Source of the DNA: an uncultured Prevotellaceae bacterium
GTDB taxonomy: Bacteria; Bacteroidota; Bacteroidia; Bacteroidales; Bacteroidaceae
NCBI GenBank assembly: GCA_900316985.1
Contig: ONFE01000029.1
Coordinates: 44,301-108,300, forward strand
Length of the DNA: 64,000 bases
Direction of reading: 5' to 3'
The notes under the pieces are model-generated. The model worked only from the letters and a program-made list of their open reading frames with translations, was not told where the DNA came from and made no database searches. Positions 7,012 to 14,749 of this stretch are shown here, piece by piece. How positions within the stretch are numbered: position 1 is the stretch's first letter; every line of letters starts with the position of its first letter. Position numbers and translations under genes: made by a program.

Positions 7012-9750
7012 TCAAACGATGGTCTTCTTCACTTGCGTAGGAGTAAGATTATAGGTCTTTTTGAACATACGGGTAAAATAGCTCTGATCAGAAAAACCGC
7101 AACGGATAGCCACCTCGCTGATGCTGAGATGCCCCTCTTCCAGCAGACGACGCGCCCGCGTCATACGGATGCGCATGACATATTCAGAGGTGTTCATGCC
7201 TGTAATCAGCTGTACCTTACGTGCTAACTGGGAACGGCTGATGAAAAGATGGTTGGCCATTGCCTGTACCGAAACCTCACCTTTGCTCATCTGCGCCTCA
7301 ATCTCATGAACCAGCTTTGCCAGGAAGTCAGCATCGGCCTGTGCCAATGGCACCTCATCCTCCTTGCCCTTCAGCATAGCCTGCGAGTAACGCTGGCGGA
7401 GAACCCTGCGATTCTCTATCAGACGAGCCACGATTGCACGCAATTCCTCCCCATTGAACGGCTTAGCCAAGAATGCATCGGCACCCTCAGCAACGGCCCT
7501 GATGCGGTCTTCATCACCACCTCGGGCAGAAAGGACTACCACGGCTATATGATTGAGCAAATCAGAACTCCGTACCGCACGGCACAATTCATATCCGTCC
7601 ACACGAGGCATCAGCAAATCGGTAACAATCACATCCGGCAAGATTTCCTTGGCCTTCTCCAAAGCCTCTTGTCCATCCTTGGCATAAAACAGACGGTAAT
7701 GGTTCTTCAGTTGTATACCTATATAATAAGAGACATCGGGCTCATCATCCACAATCAAAGCAATGGGGACATTCTCAGGCATATCCTCGTCTTCACCATC
7801 CGGTGAAAGGGACAAGGCGCCGATATCTGCCGATGAGTTCTGGACATCCGTATCCAACTGCTTCCAGCCTCCTTCTCCATGATGAAGGGGCATTTTGAGT
7901 ACAAACGTCGTACCGGTCTTCAGTCCCCTGACGGGTTCTATCTGTCCCCCCACAGCATTGATAATACTTTTCACCAGAGCCAGCCCGATACCTGTTCCGA
8001 TAGTCTCCGGCCCTGGATTTCCCCGATAGAATTCATCAAAGACATGGTCGATATCCGCTTCAGAAATACCGACTCCGCTGTCGGCAACCTCAAACTGGAT
8101 GAATTCATCCTTCACCTTCGATGTGATAATGACAGAACCATGGGCGGGCGTGAACTTGAAGGAATTGGAAAGAAGATTTGAAAAGATCTTATCCACATAG
8201 TCGGGCACAAAGTCCATTTCCACACTATGCTCGGCGGGAGAATAGCGCAAGTCAAGCTGAAGACTCTCTGCCTGCGACTGAAAACTAGACACCAGCATCT
8301 TCATATAGGCCACGATATCGCCATGGCGCCAGTCAACCTGTTCCACTTCAGTCCGGAGCTTAGCGATGTCAAGCAGCTGATTGACAAGATTCAGCATGCG
8401 CTTTCCCTGACGGCAAAGTGCTTCTCCCATAGAGGCCAGAGCAGCAGGCTTAGGCTGGTGTTCGTTCAAGAGTTGCTCTCCCGTGCTGATAACCACGGTG
8501 AGGGGCGTACGGAACTCATGCGTCAGGTTGCGATAGAAATCGGAGCGTGAACGTTCGAGCTGTTTTTCCATCTCCATATTCTTTGAACGCACACGCAGGG
8601 AATGCTGCAACATAAACAGGGCCACCAGCATCAGCAGCAGCATCAAGCCGCTGCCAATCAGGAAAAAGCGCATCAACCGTTGCTCTTCGCGATTGGTATC
8701 CTCGATATTCTTGATCTCGCCCTTGTAATGCTCATCGATATAGCGGACACGGAAATTCTGCGTGCCGAGCAGTTTCTCAGGCTCATAGACTTGACAACGC
8801 AGCCGATTCATTTCAGCCAGATGGGTGACAGAACCGATATCGGTGGCCACCTGATCACCTTCGTCGATATAGCGCCGGGCCTCATCAAACTTCCCTTGCA
8901 GGATATTGATATTGGCCAGTGCTGACACCGATTCCAGCCAGTGCCACCGGTCGCTGTGGTCTTTCATAATGTCATAGGCCTGGCGGTATTCCTTCTGAGC
9001 CTGCGACCACTGTTTCTGTTTCTCGTAAAGACGTCCGAAATTGATATGGCACAGACTGATGCCCAACTCACTATTAGTTTCGCGGTTGTGGGCCATGGAA
9101 TACTGGTAATAGACACGGGCCGAGTCCAGCTGATTCTGTGCTTCGAAGATACTACCCAGATTGGAATAGTTGATGGCCTGTCCATTATGGCTTCCCAGGC
9201 TCTTCTCCTCTTTCAATGCCAGGCGGAACAGGCTGTCGGCCAGATTCAGTTCTTTGAGCGAGAGGAACATATTGCCCAGACCATTGAGCGATGTCACACG
9301 GTTCTTTCGGGCCGCAAAGGACGTCTTGTCAGCATATTTCTCACAGAGTTCCAGAGCCTGATAGTGGTTCTGGGCAGCATCTTCATTCATTCCCATCCGC
9401 CGATAATCGGTTCCCAGATGATTATAAGCCCTGACGATTTCCACCGTATCCTTTCGTTCAATAGCACAATTCAACCCTTCCCTATGCGTTCGCAAGGCAT
9501 CGGCAAACTGGCTGTTGTTACGGTAGCAACGCCCCAATTGCTTATAGACAAAAGTGAGTCGTAGGATGTCGTTCTTCAGCAATAAACTGTCGCGCAGGCT
9601 TTCCAACCGCTCAATGTCCGTGATAGCCCCATAAATGCTATCAGCCATGGCGGCAGCCTTTTCCTCCTCCGGATTAATGGAAGAACGGTTGCAAGCCTCA
9701 AAGGACAAGGCAAGGAAAACAGCCCAAAAGACAATCAGTGACTTTTTCAT
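7012..9750 (-). CDS. hybrid two-component regulator with periplasmic TPR sensor and AraC output
   Basis: A 912-residue protein. A lipoprotein-like or signal segment (residues 1-20) is followed by about six TPR units (roughly 35-320), one membrane helix (about 360-380), and a histidine kinase with H-box LTHEFRTPL (about 410), N-box NLLSNSFKF and G-boxes DSGVGIS and GTGIGLAL. Next come a receiver domain (VDDEPD about 665; phospho-Asp in VTDLLMPR about 711) and a C-terminal AraC HTH domain (last 100 residues). It is thus sensor, kinase, receiver and transcription factor in one chain. Most Bacteroidota hybrids use beta-propeller or periplasmic-binding sensors, so the TPR input is the less common form. 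The signal and targets are unknown. It ends 6 nt upstream of the rsgA stop side on the same strand, after rsgA. Confidence 0.9.
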   Translation of the reverse strand: MKKSLIVFWAVFLALSFEACNRSSINPEEEKAAAMADSIYGAITDIERLESLRDSLLLKNDILRLTFVYKQLGRCYRNNSQFADALRTHREGLNCAIERKDTVEIVRAYNHLGTDYRRMGMNEDAAQNHYQALELCEKYADKTSFAARKNRVTSLNGLGNMFLSLKELNLADSLFRLALKEEKSLGSHNGQAINYSNLGSIFEAQNQLDSARVYYQYSMAHNRETNSELGISLCHINFGRLYEKQKQWSQAQKEYRQAYDIMKDHSDRWHWLESVSALANINILQGKFDEARRYIDEGDQVATDIGSVTHLAEMNRLRCQVYEPEKLLGTQNFRVRYIDEHYKGEIKNIEDTNREEQRLMRFFLIGSGLMLLLMLVALFMLQHSLRVRSKNMEMEKQLERSRSDFYRNLTHEFRTPLTVVISTGEQLLNEHQPKPAALASMGEALCRQGKRMLNLVNQLLDIAKLRTEVEQVDWRHGDIVAYMKMLVSSFQSQAESLQLDLRYSPAEHSVEMDFVPDYVDKIFSNLLSNSFKFTPAHGSVIITSKVKDEFIQFEVADSGVGISEADIDHVFDEFYRGNPGPETIGTGIGLALVKSIINAVGGQIEPVRGLKTGTTFVLKMPLHHGEGGWKQLDTDVQNSSADIGALSLSPDGEDEDMPENVPIALIVDDEPDVSYYIGIQLKNHYRLFYAKDGQEALEKAKEILPDVIVTDLLMPRVDGYELCRAVRSSDLLNHIAVVVLSARGGDEDRIRAVAEGADAFLAKPFNGEELRAIVARLIENRRVLRQRYSQAMLKGKEDEVPLAQADADFLAKLVHEIEAQMSKGEVSVQAMANHLFISRSQLARKVQLITGMNTSEYVMRIRMTRARRLLEEGHLSISEVAIRCGFSDQSYFTRMFKKTYNLTPTQVKKTIV

Positions 9751-9756
9751 TTGGAT

Positions 9757-10725
9757 TCAGAAAGCTTCCCGATATTTTCCCTCATCCTTATCTTCCAACA
9801 TGGAAAGGTAACTCTGGTAGCGGCTTTGCGCAATATAGTGGTCTTCCACGGCCTTCAGCACGGCACAACCGGGCTCGTGGGTGTGAGTACAATTGGAAAA
9901 ACGGCAGTCTTTGGCAAAATGGAAAATATCACGGAAATAGCCACTGAGTTCCTCCGGTTCCATATCGAAGGTGCCAAAACCCTTGATGCCAGGTGTATCA
10001 ATAGCCCATCCTCCAAAAGGAAGACGGAGCATTTCGCTGAAGGTAGTGGTATGCATGCCTGTGTTATGGGCATCGCTGATTTCGGCCGTACGTAATTCCA
10101 CCCCCGGGATCAACTTGTTTAACAAAGTGGACTTCCCCACTCCGCTATTACCCGAAAAGAGCGTAATCTTATCTTTCAGCAATAGCTCAAGCTCACCTCT
10201 CTCCTCTTTCCTCTCTCCTCTCTCCTCTAACAATCTCGCAGCCGAAATCTGCACACACTTGTATCCGATATTCTCATAAAGTGTCACCATCATTTCCTGA
10301 TAATGCAGTTCTTCGGGAGAGAGCAAGTCGGTCTTGTTGAATACCAGCACAACAGGGATACGGTAGGCTTCAGCGGAAGCAAGGAAACGGTCAATGAAAG
10401 TGGTGGAGGTCTCTGGATAATTCACCGTGACAATCAAAAAAACCTGATCCACGTTAGCCGCCAGGATATGGCTCTGCTTGGAGAGATTGGAAGCCTTACG
10501 GATCACATAGTTCTTACGATCTTCAATATCAGTAATGAAGGCAGTGGTTTCATTACCAGAAGACTCGGTCAGGGAAAGGCTCACACGGTCACCCACAGCC
10601 ACCGGATTGGTACTGCGGATACCTTTCAGTCTGAAATTACCCTTAATCTTTGAATCGATGGTACGACCGTCGTCGGTGAGGACGGTGTACCACGATCCTG
10701 TATTCTTGATAACTAACCCCTGCAC
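9757..10725 (-). CDS. rsgA: ribosome small-subunit-dependent GTPase A
   Basis: A 322-residue circularly permuted GTPase: N-terminal OB fold, G4 NKTD (VFNKTDLL), G1 GNSGVGKST and G3 DTPG (AIDTPGIKG), then the zinc motif C-x5-C-x5-H-x-C at the C-terminus ([14 protein letters not shown]). It checks the 30S decoding site late in ribosome assembly. The start is GTG 10725, overlapping the frr stop by one base (TAGTG), so the two are probably translationally coupled. Between G4 and G1, at about residues 165-177, there is a non-family insert ([12 protein letters not shown]) encoded by a period-7 GAGAGGA repeat; see findings. Confidence 0.95.
   Translation of the reverse strand: MQGLVIKNTGSWYTVLTDDGRTIDSKIKGNFRLKGIRSTNPVAVGDRVSLSLTESSGNETTAFITDIEDRKNYVIRKASNLSKQSHILAANVDQVFLIVTVNYPETSTTFIDRFLASAEAYRIPVVLVFNKTDLLSPEELHYQEMMVTLYENIGYKCVQISAARLLEERGERKEERGELELLLKDKITLFSGNSGVGKSTLLNKLIPGVELRTAEISDAHNTGMHTTTFSEMLRLPFGGWAIDTPGIKGFGTFDMEPEELSGYFRDIFHFAKDCRFSNCTHTHEPGCAVLKAVEDHYIAQSRYQSYLSMLEDKDEGKYREAF
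10194..10229. repeat. period-7 GAGAGGA repeat inside rsgA
   Basis: Read on the coding strand this is GAGAGGA/GAGAGGA/AAGAGGA/GAGAGG. The same heptamer array is at 15726-15760 and, in the other orientation, at 16203-16228. It adds an in-frame charged insert to RsgA. Confidence 0.7.
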
Positions 10726-11285
10726 TATACGGTCATTATCTCCTTGTTCTTGGCTGCAAGAAGTTCATCAATCTTCTTGATATACTTGTCATGAATCTTC
10801 TGCAAGTCAAGTTCAGCATCCTTCTCGTTATCCTCAGAAAGACCGTCCTTGATAGCCTTCTTCAGTTTATCTTTGATTTCACCACGCACATTGCGCACCT
10901 CTACCTTGGCTTTCTCGGCAATCTTGGCGCATTGCTTGGTCAGATCACGGCGACGCTCCTCAGTAGGCTGCGGGATGCCCAGACGGATTACTTCACCGTT
11001 GTTTTCAGGCGTGATGCCCACATCGGAATCCATAATCGCCTTTTCTATATCGCGAATAACCTTACGATCCCATGGCTTGATGGCAATCGTACGGGCATCG
11101 GGGCACGTAACACTGGCCACCTGATTCAGGGGAACCATCTGACCATACGAATTCACGCGTACTCCTGACAGGATGGCCACGTTGGCACGTCCGGCACGGA
11201 TTCTATTCAGACTGTCTTCTAAAAAGAGAGCGGCCATTTCCATGCGCTCTTCACTTTCTTTCAAAGTTGCTTTTACGTCAATCAT
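10725..11285 (-). CDS. frr: ribosome recycling factor
   Basis: A 186-residue protein typical of RRF: three-helix-bundle segments with [10 protein letters not shown] near residue 30, the hinge and domain II with [12 protein letters not shown], and the late QP.PTEERR..L(T/V)K motif followed by RN.R. With EF-G it splits post-termination ribosomes. ATG 11285 was chosen rather than the longer frame opening because it gives the usual length and a TAACTTTG promoter element lies at 11312-11319, downstream of the longer start. It is coupled to rsgA by a one-base overlap. Confidence 0.95.
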   Translation of the reverse strand: MIDVKATLKESEERMEMAALFLEDSLNRIRAGRANVAILSGVRVNSYGQMVPLNQVASVTCPDARTIAIKPWDRKVIRDIEKAIMDSDVGITPENNGEVIRLGIPQPTEERRRDLTKQCAKIAEKAKVEVRNVRGEIKDKLKKAIKDGLSEDNEKDAELDLQKIHDKYIKKIDELLAAKNKEIMTV

Positions 11286-11311
11286 ATTTCGTGATATTAG
11301 GTTTTTCTCAG

Positions 11312-11369
11312 CAAAGTTAAAGATTAAATCTGACATTTGCAACAAAACAAAGAAAAATTATTAACTTTG
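11312..11369. promoter_or_regulatory. divergent promoters for frr and the PAP2 gene
   Basis: TAACTTTG occurs on the minus strand at 11312-11319 (frr) and on the plus strand at 11362-11369 (PAP2 phosphatase). Each lies 20-30 nt upstream of the assigned start codon, fixing both starts. Confidence 0.65.
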
Positions 11370-11387
11370 CATCCAAAAAGAAGTCGC

Positions 11388-12062
11388 ATGGAATACGAAA
11401 GCATTATAAGCACCATCAACGAAAGCGATTGCAGTCTGCTGACGACCATCAATTTTGATGGCCCTACAGGCTATGACTTCTTCTGGGCCATGTATACCGA
11501 CAAATGGACATGGATTCCCTTCATGTTGGTCGTTATCTATTGTCTGCTGCGCCCTGGCAACTGGCGTCACCGGTTGTTGATGATTTGCAGCGTGGCCCTG
11601 CTGTTCCTGCTGAGTGACTTCGTCGTTTCCTCGTTTATCAAGAATGTCGTCTGCCGCCCAAGACCCAGCCATGATCCTGCCGTGATGAATCTGCTCAGTT
11701 ACGTGAACGACTATCGAGGTGGGGCATACGGATTTCCCAGTAATCACGCCAGCAACGGTTTTGCTGCCGCTACTTTCCTGGCATTTCTCTTGCGTAACCG
11801 ATGGGTCACGCTATCGGCTTTCCTCTGGGCCATCGGATCCTGCTACAGTAGGATGTATATGGGAGTTCATTATCCTACCGACATTCTTTGTGGAGCCCTG
11901 CTCGGCACCCTGTTTGCCTTCCTTATATTCTATTTATACAGAAAAGCAGCAAAGCGTTTGGCCTTGCCGCTATATCTGGAAATCTATCGATCGAAAGAAG
12001 TGCTCGCCATCCCCGTCATTTTCCTGCTGACGGTGGTAACGCTGCTGCTACTAAGTTTGTGA
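11388..12062 (+). CDS. PAP2-family membrane phosphatase
   Basis: A 224-residue polytopic membrane protein with the three acid-phosphatase motifs: K-x5-RP (KNVVCRPRPS), a P-S-x-H form of motif 2 (FPSNHASN) and SR-x5-H-x3-D (SRMYMGVHYPTD). Five or six hydrophobic helices are visible. Family members dephosphorylate undecaprenyl pyrophosphate, phosphatidylglycerophosphate or lipid A outside the membrane; the substrate cannot be chosen from sequence. Its last 47 nt overlap the 3' end of rsmA on the opposite strand. Confidence 0.88.
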   Translation: MEYESIISTINESDCSLLTTINFDGPTGYDFFWAMYTDKWTWIPFMLVVIYCLLRPGNWRHRLLMICSVALLFLLSDFVVSSFIKNVVCRPRPSHDPAVMNLLSYVNDYRGGAYGFPSNHASNGFAAATFLAFLLRNRWVTLSAFLWAIGSCYSRMYMGVHYPTDILCGALLGTLFAFLIFYLYRKAAKRLALPLYLEIYRSKEVLAIPVIFLLTVVTLLLLSL

Positions 12063-12819
12063 GTTCTACGAACTGCTGGATGGAAAGTTGTTCCGGGCGC
12101 TTAGTCAAGAGTGAAGAGTGAAGAGTGAAGAATGAAGAATCTGCAGGTAGCATCTGCTTCAGCGAGACGCGTAGCATTTTGCGTCGTTGGTTGAAAACAG
12201 TCTTCACCAGTCGTTTGAACAGCCGCTCATCGCACCCCAAGTCCATCACTTCATTGCGCGTCATCCTGATGACGGCACTCTTCACCTTTGGTGGCGGATT
12301 GAACACATGCTCATCCACCGTGAAGAGATACTCCACATTATACCACGCTTGAATCAATACCGACAAAATTCCATAGGTTTTAGAGCCTGGTTCTGCAGCC
12401 ATACGCTGGGCTACCTCACGTTGAATCATACCCGTACAACAAGGTATCAGTTCTTTGTTATCCAGCATCTTAAAGAATATCTGCGACGAGATGTCGTAGG
12501 GATAGTTGCCGGTCAAGACAAAAGGTTGGCCGTCGAATACCGTATACAGATCCATGCGCAGGAAATCCTCACCAAGAATATTCTCTCTTAACTTAGGGAA
12601 ATGTTCATTGAGCCATGCTACACTCTCACGGTCAATCTCCACAACTTTCAGCGGACGAGGCTTCTCCACCAAATATTGCGTCATCACGCCCATACCAGGA
12701 CCTACCTCCAGCACTGGAAGTTCAGGACAGGCATCCACCGTATCGGCAATGGCTTTCGCTATGGAGAGGTCAGTCAGGAAATGCTGACCAAGGTTCTTCT
12801 TCGGTCTTACTTGTTTCAT
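12016..12819 (-). CDS. rsmA: 16S rRNA (adenine1518/1519-N6)-dimethyltransferase
   Basis: A 267-residue Rossmann methyltransferase: N-terminal KKNLGQHFL, SAM-binding motif I EVGPGMGVMT, catalytic motif IV LTGNYPYDIS (NxPY), and the C-terminal KRPEQLS motif. It dimethylates two adjacent adenines in helix 45 of 16S rRNA; loss gives kasugamycin resistance. ATG 12819 was chosen over the upstream TTG because a TATCTTTG element (12826-12833) sits 6 nt before it, making the mRNA likely leaderless. Residues about 226-238 (SSFFTLHSSLLTK) are encoded by a period-7 GAGTGAA repeat that is unlike the family. Confidence 0.95.
   Translation of the reverse strand: MKQVRPKKNLGQHFLTDLSIAKAIADTVDACPELPVLEVGPGMGVMTQYLVEKPRPLKVVEIDRESVAWLNEHFPKLRENILGEDFLRMDLYTVFDGQPFVLTGNYPYDISSQIFFKMLDNKELIPCCTGMIQREVAQRMAAEPGSKTYGILSVLIQAWYNVEYLFTVDEHVFNPPPKVKSAVIRMTRNEVMDLGCDERLFKRLVKTVFNQRRKMLRVSLKQMLPADSSFFTLHSSLLTKRPEQLSIQQFVELTNLVAAALPPSAGK
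12106..12140. repeat. period-7 GAGTGAA repeat inside rsmA
   Basis: Three GAGTGAA heptamers and one GAATGAA stand in tandem on the plus strand. On the rsmA coding strand they give the Ser/Leu-rich stretch just before the KRPEQ motif. Confidence 0.65.
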
Positions 12820-12839
12820 CGAGTGCAAAGATACTAAAT

Positions 12840-12872
12840 AATTAAGAATTAAGAATTAAGAATTAAGAATTA
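12840..12872. repeat. period-7 GAATTAA repeat between rsmA and the alcohol dehydrogenase
   Basis: Four and a half tandem GAATTAA heptamers lie between the two divergent promoters. They differ from the rsmA array (GAGTGAA) by two bases per unit. Confidence 0.65.
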
Positions 12873-12873
12873 T

Positions 12874-12904
12874 TTTGTCCAACCAAAATTTTACATTATC
12901 TTTG
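12874..12904 (+). promoter_or_regulatory. alcohol dehydrogenase promoter
   Basis: TTTG 12874-12877, a 19-bp spacer and TATCTTTG 12897-12904 match the Bacteroidota consensus exactly, 35 nt before ATG 12940. Confidence 0.7.
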
Positions 12905-12939
12905 CAATCAGAATCTACTAATAAAAGAAAGATACGATT

Positions 12940-14127
12940 ATGAGAGACTTTAATTTCTATGCACCTACACAAGTGGTGTTTGGCAAGGAATCGGAAGAAA
13001 AAGTGGCCGCATTGGTTAAGAAATACGGCGGCACAAAGGTTTTGGTACATTATGGAGGAGGTTCCGCCAAACGTTCTGGACTTCTCGATAAGTTGTTTGG
13101 GCTGCTCTCTGAGGCAGGCATCCCTTATGTAGAACTGGGAGGCGTAGTTCCCAATCCGTTACTTTCCAAAGTGAAAGAAGGCATTGAACTCTGCCGGAAA
13201 GAAGGTGTAGACTTCATCCTGGCCGTAGGCGGTGGTTCTGTCATCGACTCATCGAAAGCCATCGGCTTTGGTGTATGCTATGACGGTGATCCTTGGGACT
13301 TCTGGGGAAAAGGTGTTGCCCCAAAGGCTTGTCTGCCCATCGGTGCTGTGCTGACTATTCCGGCTGCCGGCAGCGAGATGAGTAATTCCTGTGTGATTAC
13401 TCGTGATGAAGACAAGAACAAGCGCGGATTCAACAGCGACCTGTGCCGCTGCAAGTTTGCCATTCTGAATCCCGAACGCACATTTACGCTGCCTCCTTAT
13501 CAGACAGCCGCCGGTGCTACCGACATTATGATGCACACCATGGAGCGCTATTTCACGCCAGAGCAGGATATGACGCTGACCGATGCCATTGCCGAAGCGC
13601 TGCTACGCACTGTAAAAGACTGCGCATTAGAGGTAATGAAGAATCCTGAAGACTACCGTAACCGCGCCCAGATTATGTGGGCTGGTTCATTGGCTCATAA
13701 CGACCTGACAGAATGCGGCACGACCAAGGACTTCGCTACCCACCGCCTGGAGCACGAACTGAGTGCACTCTTCGGCGTTACCCACGGTGCCGGTTTGGCT
13801 GCCATCTGGCCTTCATGGGCCCGCTACTGCATCCAGAAGGGACATGCCCGCCGCTTTGCCCAGTTTGCCGTCAATGTGATGGGCGTTGCAAATGATTTCA
13901 CCGACGTAGAGCGCACAGCCCTGAAAGGCGTGGAATCCATCGAGCAGTTCTACCGTCAGATAGGCATGCCTACCTGCATCAGCGAACTTATTGGCAAGAC
14001 CGCCAGCGAGGAAGAGATTGAACACATGGCCAAGATGTGCAGCCGCGAATATAGCATTACGGTAGGTTCTCTGGAGATTTTAGGCCCAGAGGAGATGAAG
14101 ACCGTATACCGGATGGCAAACCGGTAA
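12940..14127 (+). CDS. iron-containing alcohol dehydrogenase (butanol-dehydrogenase type)
   Basis: A 395-residue family III alcohol dehydrogenase. The NAD(P) fold is marked by HYGGGSAKRSG and AVGGGSVIDSSKAI (residues about 88-101). The metal site follows from TDIMMHTMERY (Asp and His) and the later HRLEHELSALFGVTHGAGLA (two His). The length fits the YqhD/BdhA branch. It reduces aldehydes to alcohols, or the reverse, in the cytoplasm, usually with NADPH and Fe or Zn. It stands alone between its own promoter and a strong terminator. Confidence 0.93.
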   Translation: MRDFNFYAPTQVVFGKESEEKVAALVKKYGGTKVLVHYGGGSAKRSGLLDKLFGLLSEAGIPYVELGGVVPNPLLSKVKEGIELCRKEGVDFILAVGGGSVIDSSKAIGFGVCYDGDPWDFWGKGVAPKACLPIGAVLTIPAAGSEMSNSCVITRDEDKNKRGFNSDLCRCKFAILNPERTFTLPPYQTAAGATDIMMHTMERYFTPEQDMTLTDAIAEALLRTVKDCALEVMKNPEDYRNRAQIMWAGSLAHNDLTECGTTKDFATHRLEHELSALFGVTHGAGLAAIWPSWARYCIQKGHARRFAQFAVNVMGVANDFTDVERTALKGVESIEQFYRQIGMPTCISELIGKTASEEEIEHMAKMCSREYSITVGSLEILGPEEMKTVYRMANR

Positions 14128-14184
14128 TAGTTGATGGAAAATGGGTGTTGGGTGATGGTGGATACCTAATACTACTAAAAAGAA

Positions 14185-14224
14185 TAAAGGCGAGACCCTG
14201 CAGATGAGGAGTCTCGCCTTTTCC
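14185..14224. terminator. terminator, probably bidirectional
   Basis: AAGGCGAGAC and GTCTCGCCTT form a 10-bp stem around a 14-nt loop, with T-rich sequence after it and A-rich sequence before it. It could end both the dehydrogenase transcript and the leftward small-peptide transcript. Confidence 0.75.
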
Positions 14225-14258
14225 TTATGTCTAAATACTTAAATTCTAATGCTTGTGC

Positions 14259-14345
14259 TTAGAGTTTCATTCCGATATATGCTCCGAAAGAAACGGTGGC
14301 TACACAAATCACTGTGGCAACAGCCAATGTCATAAAAATTCCCAT
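14259..14345 (-). CDS. 28-residue single-helix membrane peptide
   Basis: The ORF reads MGIFMTLAVATVICVATVSF followed by GAYIGMKL and stop: a short N-terminus, one hydrophobic helix of about 20 residues and a basic C-terminal end. It is preceded by A/G-rich sequence ending in AAAAGATT directly before ATG, the same context as the next peptide gene upstream. Too short for normal gene calling. No family is recognised. It is the second gene of a two-peptide unit ending at the 14185 terminator. The frame, ribosome-site context and helix are seen; function is unknown. Confidence 0.5.
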   Translation of the reverse strand: MGIFMTLAVATVICVATVSFGAYIGMKL

Positions 14346-14448
14346 AATCTTTTCCTTTCTTTTTACTTGTTATCCTTATTATACCAGGGCGGACACAGGG
14401 TCTCGCCTTTTTATTCAAATTAACCCTTTACAAGGGATTCAGTAGTTT

Positions 14449-14523
14449 TTATTTTGAAGTAAGCCCCATGTGGCTTGCAACAATCAGAACTACAACTGAG
14501 AGTGTCATCATTAACTGTAACAT
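14449..14523 (-). CDS. 24-residue single-helix membrane peptide
   Basis: The ORF reads MLQLMMTLSVVVLIVASHMG followed by LTSK and stop. It has one hydrophobic segment and a short polar tail, and its start context (AAAAAGATT-ATG) is nearly identical to that of the 28-residue peptide downstream. An 18-nt hairpin AGCCCG..CGGGCT (14550-14565) lies in its leader. A clear promoter stands at 14597-14627. No family is recognised. Confidence 0.5.
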   Translation of the reverse strand: MLQLMMTLSVVVLIVASHMGLTSK

Positions 14524-14596
14524 AATCTTTTTACCTTTTTAAATCACAGCCCGATTGCGGGCTTCAGTTATAATGTTATCCTTTTGTTTTCGGGTG

Positions 14597-14627
14597 CAAA
14601 GGTAGTGCGTTTTTCCATGCGGACAAA
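14597..14627 (-). promoter_or_regulatory. promoter of the small membrane peptide unit
   Basis: On the minus strand TTTG (plus 14624-14627), a 19-bp spacer and TACCTTTG (plus 14597-14604) match the consensus fully. No larger ORF follows leftward before the terminator at 14185, so the transcript's only evident products are the two short peptides. Confidence 0.7.
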
Positions 14628-14710
14628 GAAAAAGACGACAAACAATTGTAAAACCAACAATTATTTGACTCAAGTCAAAGCAATTGATTTTAGTCAAATT
14701 TAGTATATTT

Positions 14711-14744
14711 TTTGCTTACAGTACGATAAAAAGTAGTACCTTTG
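14711..14744 (+). promoter_or_regulatory. promoter of the flippase-like gene
   Basis: TTTG 14711-14714 and TACCTTTG 14737-14744 are 22 bp apart. Five nucleotides after the -7 box comes GTG 14750, as with mnmA. Confidence 0.6.
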
Positions 14745-14749
14745 CGGGC

